A stretch of DNA of 64,000 nucleotides from the NCBI GenBank assembly GCA_025200525.1, contig CM045763.1, positions 64,801,018 to 64,865,017 on the forward strand, given 5' to 3'. The notes beneath the pieces are model-generated. The model saw only the letters and a list, made by a program, of their open reading frames with translations. It was not told where the DNA came from and searched no databases. The position numbers were made by a program, and so were the translations under genes. Positions 12,237 to 22,703 of the stretch are shown here, piece by piece (position 1 is the first letter of the stretch; every line of letters starts with the position of its first letter). This stretch comes from Camellia lanceoleosa. Its lineage: Eukaryota; Streptophyta; Magnoliopsida; Ericales; Theaceae.

Positions 12237-12545
12237 CTCTAACTTTTGCCAAGGCGCCTGTTGCAGGTTTTCGACCTTGCGAGCTTTGTTCTTCTTTCTT
12301 TTCTTTCTTTTTCATTTTTTTTCTCTTTTCTTTTTCTTTTAGGCTCTAACTTTTGCCAAGGCGCCCAATGCGGGTTTTCGACCTTGCGAGCTTCTTTTTC
12401 TTTTCTTTTCTTTTTCTTCTTCCTTTGTTTTTCTTTTTTTTCTGTATTTTTTGCATTTTTTTTTATTCTTTTTTTTGTATTTTTCTCTTGCTCTAACTTT
12501 TGCCTGGGTCGCCCTTCCGGGTTTTCGGCCCAGCGAGCCTCTCAA
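12237..12545. repeat. Three copies of a GCTCTAACTTTTGCC repeat with T-rich spacers
   Basis: The word CTCTAACTTTTGCC, followed by a GGCGCC-like step and GGTTTTCG(A/G)CC...GCGAGC, recurs at about 12237, 12342 and 12490. Long T/C-rich spacers separate the copies. Confidence 0.75.
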
Positions 12546-13673
12546 AGGGTAAAAGTGTAACAAGTCCATGCCAAATGATTTTGAGATTGAAGCCCTCTGT
12601 ATCCAGGAGAGTGGCTGTTGTATTGATTTGCAGAAAGATCCACCTTTGGCTCTTCGAGCACATCGGATATTTTTTGTCCCTAGTTCAAAGGGGTGCTTCT
12701 GATCTAGCTTTGCAAGCTTCTTCTGATCTCCTTGATCCGACTTTCCTGGCCTCTTGTTCGAGGGCTGCTTCAAATCTGGCCACACAGGCCTTACATTGTG
12801 GTTGACCGTTGAACATTCTGAATGCAAGTTCAAGGTTTGAAGGCAAGGACTCAAGTCTCGAGGCTGAGAGCGATCCTAAGCTACACAATCTCAAGAGCGA
12901 TTCCACACATGTCTTTGCAGGACCGTGTAAAACCTTTTTTGAAAGTTTTTAAGAAAGCGACAAATCGCTCGCGCTGAAGACAGTGTGGGACCAATCTGGA
13001 TCAAGCCAGGATCCTTCCCAGTACTTACACTAACAAGCATGATTTCATTCATTAAGGGCTTAGCACGCCTTTCTTTCTCTCAGTTTGATCAAAGTTTTGC
13101 AAATCCCGAGGAATTCCTTCCTCTTTGTTTTTATCACAATATTTCGAAAAAAAGTTTTGGAGAACTTAGGTCGATGCAATGAATTCAAGGCACAGAAAAG
13201 ACATAGCTTCTAGTCAAATACCGCCATCTCATTTAGAATTTCTGGCACAACTGGCACACGGCTGAAGCAAATGCAAGAGCGTGAAAATCACTGTTGTTTC
13301 ATTCAAATCTGTTGGCACAACTGGCTCCCTGGCAGAAACAAACTCAAAGGAAAGCAAAAGGACAAACACGAGACAAAGCAAGTGATATCCGAGGTAACAT
13401 TCCCGGAATCACCCGACTCTGACAAAACAGGACTGACTCAATACAACAAGACAGACCCGACTGACTCAGTATGAAAAGACTGACTCAATACAAAACGACA
13501 CGACTGACCCAATACCTAAGCCAGAAAGTACAAAACTAGCATTCGCAAATGCTCAAAGCAGTGCGTGCCAAACGCCACATCCGGAGTAAACTAAGCGCCG
13601 CCCGCAGGTGGTTCATCCCCCGATCACATACTCGTACTATCCCCCAAGTTCACTGATCCAGTGACGATAGACT

Positions 13674-14047
13674 TTACTGAGCTGGTGCAGGGATGACCCC
13701 GTTGTCAATCAAATTTTGTATCTCGTGGCGGAGACGGACGCAACTGTCGGTGTCATGACCGGTTTGTTGATGGAAAGCACAGTACTTAGTCGGGTCATGC
13801 TTTGGAGGGAGAGGATCGGGTAGAGGTCGTTGCTCTAACGGTTTCAGATGTCCTTTCCTGAGTAGGACCCCCAGGGCTTTAGACAAAGACATATAGAGTG
13901 GGGTGAAAACCCTCTTGCCTCGAGGTAGATAGTCTGAAGTTCGGGGGTTTGAAGTGGATGTACCAATAAAGGGGGTGGCTGCTTTTGGTGTGGTGGTGGC
14001 GACCATGCCCACGTTGGAAGATCTTGCAGCTGTGTCACCGCTGGTGG
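13674..14047 (-). pseudogene. gag: gag C-terminal part (nucleocapsid) of long-LTR element
   Basis: Minus-strand continuation of the gag begun at 20400, after removal of the solo LTR at 14048-19420. It carries the Tat-type zinc knuckle YCAFHQQTGHDTDSCVRLRH, followed by IQNLIDNGVIP, then a stop. The joint across the insertion is in frame once one GGTGG TSD copy is removed. No protease follows. Confidence 0.85.
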
Positions 14048-14364
14048 TGTAGACACCCCATTTTTGACCGACCTTAAGACTCAGACGTCACCGGTTGAGC
14101 GCTCGGTGATATTGCATACTGTGCTTGTTCAGAAGTCCCAGAGTCACGCGGCCGTGCCGCCTCGGACTTCCGAACCACCTTCTCTACCTTGTCTCGGTTT
14201 GCGAACCAGGCTCGGTTTTCTCTGTTTTCTTTCCTGAGGGAAGGGAGTGGTCCCGTAGACTATCTCCCGGTGGCCGTGAGCTACGTTTCGTGGCCGTAGG
14301 CCATTTTGCCCACTTCGGAGCGGTTCGGTTTTGAACCGTCGGGCCGTGTGCCTCGGCTCGGACC

Positions 14365-14840
14365 GCAACCATCTCCGAGTTCTCCGGTTTTTGGCATGCC
14401 TCTGTTTTAGTGTTCCGAGGACAGGGGCCCTGATGCCCTTGCGCGAACACCACTTAGGTGCGGCGACCCATTTCGGGACCCCAAACCGCGGTTTTGGGTC
14501 GAGCCATTTTGCATCGGCCTTCTCCGGTTTTGGCGAGACCTCTGTTTTAATATTTCGAGAACCACAGGGCCCCGATGCCCACCGTGGCCGTATGCCACTT
14601 CGGTGCTCATAAGCGGTTTTGGGACCCCAAATTGAGCGGTTTGGGTCGAGCATTCATTTCGCATCCATTTTCTCCGATTTTTGGCAGAACCTCTGTTTTG
14701 TCATTCCGAGGACAGGGGTCATGAGATGCCCACTTCTGAACACCACTTAGGCACCGCCATTTTGGGATCCCGAATCGCTCGGTTTTGGCTCGGCGTTCAT
14801 TTCTCATTAGTTTTTGTTCAAATTTGGCGGTACCTCTGTT
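14365..14840. repeat. About four diverged copies of a roughly 147-bp repeat
   Basis: The phrase CTCCGGTTTTTGGC...CCTCTGTTTTA...TTCCGAGGACAGGGG recurs at about 14375, 14520, 14670 and 14815, with intervening GGGACCCCAAA...CGGTTTTGGGTCG blocks. It lies inside the solo LTR. Confidence 0.75.
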
Positions 14841-14984
14841 TCAACACGGGAAGATCCTTTGGGGGTGGGAGGCCAGCAATTATCCCAGATAACGGTTTAG
14901 CTCCTCCCGAGCCGTTTTCTCATAGGGCCAATGTTGAACACCCTGGGGGTATTTTCTTCCAACCAAAGCTACATATCTGTGATT

Positions 14985-15290
14985 AGGGGACATGGGAGGA
15001 CCCTAAAAACTATTGGTCGGCCAGAAACTCAGAGTTTCATTTTTGAGCCTCTCCTTCAAGCTCTATGTTGTGCCTCCTGCTTCAGAGTTGCCAAATTCCA
15101 ACCATGGAACCTTGTTCTACACACATGGGAGGACCCTAAAAATTGGTGGCCGGCCATTAATTATTTTTTTCATTTTTGAGCCTCTCCTTCAAGTCCAATG
15201 TTGTCTCTCCTGGTTTACAGTTGCCAATTTTCAACCACAGGGTTGTGTTGAGGACACATGGGAGGACCCTAAGGTGCTATGGCCGGCCAT
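14985..15290. repeat. Three diverged copies of a roughly 135-bp repeat
   Basis: ACATGGGAGGACCCTAA, then a (T/G)GGCCGGCCA-like step, then TTTTTGAGCCTCTCCTTCAAG. The copies begin near 14988, 15122 and 15257; the last is partial. Confidence 0.75.
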
Positions 15291-15819
15291 TAATTCAACA
15301 CTTTTTTTGGCCATGGCCGGCCATAGAGGTGGCTGGCCGACCGGGTGAGGTGGACCGGCCACCTGCAGAGAACCACTGGCCCCGGATTCTTGCTTTCCAG
15401 CCTGTCCCAGCTGTCCGGACATCTTCCAACATATCCCGGGGCATCCGGGGGATATTTCGGGAGGGAAAGATTGGGTGCTTTCCCTCCCCTTTTACACCCC
15501 ATTCCTTGTCTATTTGAACGGCCCTCCCTCTCCTTCTTCAAGGTTGGAAAAAATTGTCTCAAGAGATCATCTTCAAATTCCTCCATTTTCATAGCTCAAG
15601 ACCTCAAAAAGCTTCTAAGTCCCTAGGTCTTCTCTTCATCAACACCTAGCCTCACCATCCCTACTACCATTCCAGCAGCTAGGAAGTGAATTTCAGAGGT
15701 TGAGAAGCTACAAATCAAGGCCAAGAATCAAAGAAAGGCAAGTCTTCAAGGGTAAGTCTTCAAAACCAACTTTTAGGGCTTTTTCTTGATTCATTTCTAT
15801 ACTCCAATTGGTTGAGAAT

Positions 15820-16380
15820 TGGGGCTCCGACCCCTACTGATTTTGTGCTTGTTTTGAGCCCCTCTACAACTTTGTAGAAGGGCTCAACTTCATTTGATGC
15901 TCCTATGATATACTTGTTTCAATACCTAGCTTTTATGCCATTATCTTGCATGCTAGTTTAGGCCTATTTCCTTTTGTTTTCATGGGTCAGACCCCTAATG
16001 GTTTTGTGCTCATTTTGAGCCCCTCTACAACATTGTAGAAGGGCTCAACCTCATTTGGTCATTGTATATACCACCTCCTTCAAATTCCATCAAGTGTGCC
16101 CTTTTTTGCATGCAATTTTTGACCTATTTGTGTTTGTTTTTGGGATTTCGACCCCTACTGGTTTTGGTCTTATTTTGACCCCATTTACATATTTCATGAA
16201 GAAAGTTTTGTCATTTGGTGTGTGCATTGCATGTCTCATGATATAGCATATTTGGAAGCCTACTTTGCATGGATTTTATAGCATGTTTGTATTCTGATTT
16301 TGAGGATGTCATCTTCTGAAATTGTGCTTATTTTTATCTCATCTTCAATGTTGTAGAAGAAAGTTTGTCCATTTGGGGTT
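15820..16380. repeat. Four diverged repeats carrying a long perfect hairpin
   Basis: Units of about 165 bp. The first two contain GAGCCC-c-TCTACAA, a 2-nt loop, TTGTAGA-a-GGGCTC (15856-15885 and 16017-16046). The third and fourth copies have lost the pairing. Confidence 0.8.
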
Positions 16381-16844
16381 TGCATATATCACTTGTCTCA
16401 ATACCCCTCTTTCGGTCACTAACTTTGCATGCTATTGCTGATCTATCTATGCTTGCATTTTGGCCATGTTTGTTACTGGAAAATGCCATATTTGGGACTG
16501 CCTTGCTACTGTTCTTGCTGCCATGATCATATTTTGCATGTATAGCATGGCTATAGGCCATTTCGGGGCTTAATTTCACACTTTCGGGATGAATGCATGC
16601 TTCGAGTGTTATTTCGAATTGTCTCGGGGCTGTTTTCCCCTTTATTTAGGTGCTGAAATTCCATTGCCATGCTTGCATATCATTCCCTATGCCATTTGCA
16701 TCATTTTTGCATTGCCTCGGTTTGCGTGCCAGTGTGCACGCCTTCGGCGCCTCATTTATCATCCGGCCCTATGTGTGTGAGCTGAGGCTCTCCCATGTTG
16801 GTGTAAGTCCATCGCGGCATTACGTGTGTCATTTCATTGCATTT

Positions 16845-17740
16845 CATCATCGCCTCGATTTGCGCGCCTGTGGGCACGCGTTTCGAGGCACTTCGGTTTT
16901 ATCCGATTTTCATGCTTCTACATCATTGCCTCGATTTGTGTGTCCGTGTGCACGCATTTCGAGGCACTTCGGTTTTATCCGATTCTCATTTTATCATCGC
17001 CTCGGTTTGCGTGCCTGTGGGCGCGCATTTCGAGGCACTTCAGTTGTATCCGATTTTGCTCATTTCATCATCGCCTCGGTTTGCGTTCCTGTGGGCGCGC
17101 TTTTCGAGGCACTTCGGTTGTACCCGATTTTCTCATTTTATCATCACCTCGGTTTATGTGCCTGTGGGCACGCGTTTCGAGGCACTTCGGTTTTACCCGA
17201 TTTCTCATTTCATCATCGCCTCGGTTTACGTGCCCGTGGACACGCATTTCGAGGCACTTCGGTTGTATCCAATTTTCCCATTTTATCATCGCCTCGGTTT
17301 GCGTGCCTGTGGGCGCGCATTTCGAAGCACTTCGGTTGTATCCGATTTTCTCATTTTATCATTGCCTCAGTTTGCGTGCCCGTGTGCACGCATTTCGAGG
17401 CACTTCGGTTTTATTCGATTTGCATTTTTGTCATCACCTCGGTTTACGTGCCCGTGGGCACGCATTTCGAGGTACTTTGGTTTTATCCTATTTCTCATTT
17501 CATCATCGCCTCGGTTTGCGTGCCCGTGAGTGCGCATTTCGAGGCACTTCGGTTTTATCCGATTTGCATCTCACATCATCGCCTCGGTTTGCGTGCCTGT
17601 GGGCGCGCATTTCGAGGCACTTCGGTTTTATCCGATTTACATTTCACAGCATCGCCTCGGTTTGCGTGCCCGTGTGCACGCATTTCGAGGCACTTCAGTT
17701 TTATTCGATTTGCATTTCATGCCATCGCGTGCTGCGTGCC
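16845..17740. repeat. Tandem array of about 12 hairpin units, period about 74 bp
   Basis: Each unit reads GCCTCG-gttt-GCGTGCC, short loop, GGCACGC-attt-CGAGGC, then a CACTTCGGTTTTATCCGATTT spacer. The two arm pairs can form a two-tier stem. The near multiple-of-three period keeps frames open, giving apparent proteins of several hundred residues rich in CVPV, FEALRFYP and similar words. These are repeat translations, not genes. Confidence 0.92.
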
Positions 17741-19425
17741 GCACGCTTCGGCGTCTCATTTTCATCTCATTTTCATAGCATTGAGCATGCTAGGTTGTAT
17801 ATTAGTTGCATTTCATGCATATTATGCATATTGCACGGGAAACGAGGCGCGTTTTGTACTCCGAGTAACGAAACGGGTCTCAATTCCCAAGTCATCGACG
17901 CTCCGGATTACCCATGATGGAGTTAGGTCTTGTTATAGCATTCACCTACATTCATCCCTATATTGAGTTGTGCAATTCGGCTCCTCGGCCATCATGCATC
18001 GAGATGCGTGATTGGTGGCACAAGGATCGAGGCATGCATACATTTGTGAAATACATTGCTATGCCCCTTTTCCTGCTCTCTGTTGCAGCAAAATCAAAGA
18101 TCAACAACTTTTCGGGAATCCGGCGCGCATTTCGAGAAACAATGCAAACAGAGGCTAATCGGGGCATCCCAGTGGATTTCCGCGCCAGGCAGCCCAACAT
18201 ACATCATCTATCAGAAGCAAGCGAGGCACGGCTGCGCGATTCTGACTTTCTTAGTTTAATCTGTCAATTAATTAGAATTTGTATATTTATTCGGACTGTA
18301 TTATTCGGACTGTATTATTTATTCGGACCCTCTGCGCGAGGGCAATGTTGTAATAAGGGTGTGTGAGTGTGATGTATGTCTTCCAACCCCCATTTCTTTC
18401 TCCTTTTTATTTACCTGCTTACGATGGTTAGATATAGGGCATATTTCAATTAGCATAACAGTATGACAGCATGTTTGCATCATTCATCTGTTTTGCACGC
18501 ACCGGGCTCGGCGCATCATACAAACTGCATCTGTATTTCAATTCCAAGTTGAGTACTTTTTAGCTGTAGCATTTCACATGCCATCTTTAGAATAGCCGAG
18601 CCTGCTATAGTTGCATTTTGCATGTGTTGCATTAGGCATTTCAGTATATTTAGGATTCATGCATGATTTCTAATCATTTTCCTGTTTTGGCTTGGAGTAC
18701 TCGGTAAGTTGTTATGCTTTAGCATACTTGCATGCGTGTGAGTGTTGCCATGATAGCATGCTTACCATGAGGCTATGTGCTTATGTGATATAACTGCCTT
18801 GAATGCCTGTGGGTGGGGGTTGAGTTATTTGGATTGGGACAATTCATTGACTGTTTGTTTTAAGCCCACTAGATAGTGGCAAAATCATGTTTTCTAAGCC
18901 CACCCGAGGGTGGCAAATCCGCATTTTAGCCTACCTGCGGGTAGCACCATCACACCATTTTCAAACAAACAAACATGAAATGTTTCGTTCCAATTCAGAC
19001 GACTCGGTCTATACTTGTTTGCTGCGAGCATCACATAGTATCCTAGGCTAATAATCGGAATAAGAACACATAATGTTTTTCAAAAATTGATATCATGGTT
19101 AGTAGAGGCCGGTCTTTGACCGGGCGAGAGGGGGTGCTCACGATGTGACCTTCCCTAATCGTACCCAAGTTCCCGAGCCAACTTTGGTGATGACGGACAC
19201 GTGGCCTTTTGGCACCGAGTCAGGGTTTCCTAAATTTCCCATTTTAAAATATTTAGGTGGCGACTCGTTATCGCAAAGCGATCCATGTTTGGCACTTCTT
19301 TCAAAAAAATCTGTTTTCCTTCAAAACGATTTGCCGGATTTGGACTCTTTGGTTCAAGATTGAGAACCGCGACAAAATTGAGTCCGAACTGTAGCGAGGT
19401 CCCTCGCGGGCGTTGTTACAGGTGG

Positions 19426-20400
19426 TCGCATTCGAACTGCGAGAAAATGCCCTCCTGGGCTGCTCCTTCTCCTGGTCGATAAGGCCCTGCTTTATAGCGT
19501 CCTCGATCTGTACTCCCATCTCATGTAAGTCTGAAAAGGTAGGGAAGGGGACTACTATCATCTTTTGCATCAACCTGGGTTGGAGATTGCGCACAATCAT
19601 CCGTATCTGGTCCTTGTCAGTCGGCCTGGTGGTCATCGAAGAAGCTTTGGCCCTCCAACGGGTTACAAAGTCAGAGAAGGCCTCTTTCGGCTCTTGCCTG
19701 GTTGTCTCAAGATCACGGGTTGTGATCTCGATCTGGGTATTGTATGAATATTGTGCGACGAAGGCCTCGAACATCTCCTCCCAGCTTCGTTTCACTGAGT
19801 CCTCTAATTTGGCGTGGGTGGCGCGATGCAGAGGTCTGCTAAAAAGGGAGAGCTTCTGTAATCTTGTCAAGCCCATCGGGCGCAGAACATCTGAAAACAA
19901 ACTCAAGTGGACCATGGGATCTCCCAACTCGTCAAAACGGTCGATGTGAGGCATCTTGAACCTGTCTGGCAATGTCACAGCTGTGTCCGTGTATCCATCC
20001 TCAATGTCGGGAATGGACTTGACTCCTTGGGATTTCTTAAACATCTTTTCCAACTTACTCAGCTTCAGCGCTGTGGGGTCCGCTTCAAACTCGAAGGGAG
20101 AGTTTGGCACGTTGACAGGCGTGGGTGCCTTAGATAGTTGTGGTAGAATCGGGGGCGGAGCTGGCCCCGTTGGAAGGTCTGTATCCTCTTGGACATTAGC
20201 TGTCTCCCCAGGGGTTGGAATCCCTGATGGGGGAGGGGCTTGTTGCGAAGTAGACACTCTGGCTTGCTGTTGTAGTCTCACGATTAACTCTCTGCTCACA
20301 ATCGCGCTTCTGTTGCTGGCGAACTCTGCTGGGGACGATCTTGCTACATCGTTTTCATGCTCTCTTGGAGGTGGCGCACCATCTCCTCTAAACTAGCCAT
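19426..20400 (-). pseudogene. gag: gag N-terminal and capsid part of long-LTR element
   Basis: Minus-strand gag. The likely start is the ATG at 20400 (MASLEEMVRHLQE). A small frame error before about 20299 separates it from the long open part. After a proline-rich segment, a capsid domain is visible: MPHIDRFDELGDPMVHLSLF, then SWEEMFEAFVAQYSYN and EAFSDFVTRWRAKASSM. These are typical of plant Ty3/gypsy gag. It is cut at 19425 by the solo LTR and resumes at 14047. Apart from these breaks the frame is long and clean, so this element is younger than the outer Tat copy. Confidence 0.88.
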
Positions 20401-21291
20401 ATTGCCCTGATTTGATTGAATTACTGGTATATCTGTGCCTGCAATAGGCTCGGAAATCTCAACCCGACTGCTCAAAGGTCACTGATCTGGTAGCTGTTGT
20501 ATTGGTGGTCCGTACCTGACTAGCCTTCTCTGGCCCTGATTACCCTTGAACTGAATCTCTGACCTGACAAAGTCTATCAGCACAAATCCAATGTACCCAG
20601 GGGATAGTGGAGCCTTCTGAAGCTATAGTTCCAGGACTACCTAGCAAAAGAGAAAACAAACAGCATCTCAGCTCAACTTCACTGGAACAGATATGAGTAA
20701 AGTGAATGATCAGATTCTATTCTTGATCACTGTTCTGAATCATCGCCCCAAAATCGAATCGATGCAGATATAACTGATTCTCCAAAATACTATTACTGGT
20801 GCCCTCGGGCGGATACCCAGAACTTGGCGGTATATGCATTCCCTGTAGAGATACACTCTAAAAGCACATAGCAAGTAAATGAGAGCCAATACACCCCTAT
20901 GTTGGGGTAGGGTTTCCCTGTCCTATTTTGTCAGGAGCTAGGGTTTCACTATGCACACAGCGGTTTCAAACAACCTATATCGGGTAAGCAACCTGTCCTA
21001 GTTTGGAATGGTCACTATGGATCCGAATATGCACTAAGTCGAATGGTCAAAGAGGGTGCCCCGGTAAAACCAGGGTTTGTGTTCCCATACTGGCAGAGCC
21101 CGCAATCGGTCAGCCTTATGGACATGCCTTGACAAGACAAGCCTCCAGCAAACCGCTCAGGAATAGCAGATGGCCAACACGGTGTCCTAGGCGCACCAAT
21201 GCACATGCAATGCAAAGAAACACATAAATGTAGTCAAAACCAGATATCACAGGTTCGAGTCAAGCTCTCTAAATCCCGGTAGTCGCGAAAT
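20401..21291 (-). other. Leader and probable primer site of long-LTR element
   Basis: Untranslated leader between the 5' LTR edge (21292) and gag. At 21274-21290, minus-strand TTTCGCGACTACCGGGA abuts the LTR. It may be a mutated TGGCGACT-type primer site, but I cannot assign a tRNA. No gene is seen in the rest. Confidence 0.5.
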
Positions 21292-22703
21292 CGTAACACG
21301 TCATCGGGGACCTCGCTTCTGACTCGGACTCGATTTGTGTCACGGTTCTAAATCTGAACCAAAGAGTCCAACTCTGGCAAATCATTTTGAAGAAAAACAG
21401 ATTTTGAAAAAGTGCCAAACATGGAATTTGCTTTGCGGATTCTGAGTCGCCACCTAAATATTTTAAAATGGGGAATTTAGGAAACCCTGACTCAGTGCCG
21501 AAGGCCACATGTCCGTCATCACCAAAGTGGTCTTGGCTCGGGAGCTTGGGTACGATCGGGGAAGGTCAGCTATGAGCACCCCCTTTCGTCCGGTACGAAA
21601 ATCGGCCTCTACTAACCGTGATATCCGATTTTGAAAACATTACATGCTCTTATTCCGGTTATTAGCCTAGAATTACTATGTTATGCGCACAACAAACAAG
21701 TATAGACCAAATCGCCTAAATTGGAACAAAAACATTGCATGTTTGTTTTGAAGATGATTTCATACTCGCAAGTAGGCTAAAATGCAGGTTTTGCCACCCT
21801 CAAGTGGGCTTTAGAAAAAGATGGTTTTGCCACTATCTAGTGGGCTTAAAAAAACTCACAGTTTTAATGCATTATCCCAATTTAAGTAATTTGACCTCCA
21901 TCCACAGGCATTCAAGCATTTATATCACATAAGCAGCTAGACTCATGGTAATCATGCAATCATGTTAACATTCACACGCATGCGATATGCTAAAGCATAA
22001 AAGCTCACCTAGTACTCCAAGCCAAAACAGAAGCTTATTAGAAATCCATGCATGGACCTAAGCATACTGAAATGTCTAATGCAACACATGCAAAGATGTA
22101 ATCTAGGCAGGCTTGGCTATCCTAAACATGGCATGTGAAATGCTAAATATCACGTATTCAATTTGGAATTGAAGATACAATGCAGTTTGTATGATGAACC
22201 GAGCCCGGTGCATGTAAACAAATGCATGGATGCACGCATGCTGTCATACTGTATGCTAATTTAAATGTGCCCTAATCTACCATCATAAGCAGGTAAATAA
22301 AAGGGTTAGAAAGAAATGGGGGTTGGAAGACATACACCCACTCACACACACTTATTACAATTATGCCCTCACTCGGAGGGACCAAAATAATAATACAAAT
22401 TAACTACGCAAGCTAATTAAAATATTACAAATTAATTACATTAATCAAATAAATAATTAATCTAATTAAGCAGTAAATCGCCTCGGGATGAGGGCCAAAT
22501 GCAGCGCGCGCTCGGGACCGGCTCGGAATCGCACTGCCATGCACGGATTACCTCTGTTTCCCCTGCTATTCTCTTCTGAAAATTGCCAAAACTTCAGGGA
22601 TGCCTCTCAGGGCACTGGGGAGTACCACCGGCTGGGGCAGCATACCATCGGCTGAAGGATGTGGCCACCGGCACTAAATGAAACTATCGGCTATCAAGAT
22701 CTT
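21292..22703 (-). repeat. Truncated 5' LTR of long-LTR element
   Basis: Matches 5482 to about 6884 nearly base for base, with small indels. The similarity ends at GGCTATCAAGAT (22692-22703), inside the LTR. About 2.4 kb of LTR is therefore missing on this side. Confidence 0.85.

Larger units (their letters stand above)
9264..13673 (-). other. Non-coding internal region of long-LTR element (pol missing)
   Basis: Between gag and the 3' LTR, where protease, RT, RNase H and integrase would lie, I find none of their motifs on either strand. The region holds tandem repeats (listed separately), T-rich tracts around 12290-12490 and CTACGTATCCC...CGTAGTTC-type words near 9410 and 12155. It looks like 3' untranslated sequence of a deletion derivative. 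Confidence 0.65.
14048..19420 (+). mobile_element. Solo LTR, 5.4 kb, of a related long-LTR family
   Basis: Starts TGTAGACACCCC, ends GTTGTTACA and is flanked by a perfect TSD GGTGG at 14043-14047 and 19421-19425. Both ends match the ends of the 5482-9263 LTR, but in the opposite orientation, and no internal domain, primer site or second LTR is present. That is the signature of a solo LTR left by LTR-LTR recombination. It is longer than the 3.78-kb relative because of internal tandem arrays. It interrupts the minus-strand gag. Confidence 0.88.
5482..22703 (-). mobile_element. Long-LTR Ty3/gypsy element (Ogre/Tat-like), nested, pol-less
   Basis: Related sequence lies at both ends: a full LTR at 5482-9263 and a truncated copy at 21292-22703, nearly identical where they overlap. 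Orientation is minus. On that strand the LTR begins TGTAGACACCCC and ends GTTACA, a purine tract (CAAAGAGGGGCAAC) precedes the left LTR, and gag reads minus from 20400. The left boundary is clean. The right end stops inside the LTR, and the outer Tat element lacks the aRNH-integrase linker, so one deletion probably removed the LTR end plus host sequence. Only gag is recognisable; no RT or integrase is seen. A solo LTR (14048-19420) splits gag. Confidence 0.82.

Noticed and set aside
12246..12560. Phe-rich frame and its Lys-rich antisense partner
   Set aside because: Translations of long T/C-rich tracts with no domain.
16650..17966. Overlapping long + strand reading frames of 438, 363 and 230 residues
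   Set aside because: They translate a roughly 74-bp tandem array in three frames at once, all within a solo LTR; the period, near a multiple of three, keeps stops out.
21250..21291. tRNA-like or SINE B-box (GGTTCGAGTC)
   Set aside because: No matching A-box, acceptor or anticodon arms; it is the leader edge of the long-LTR element.
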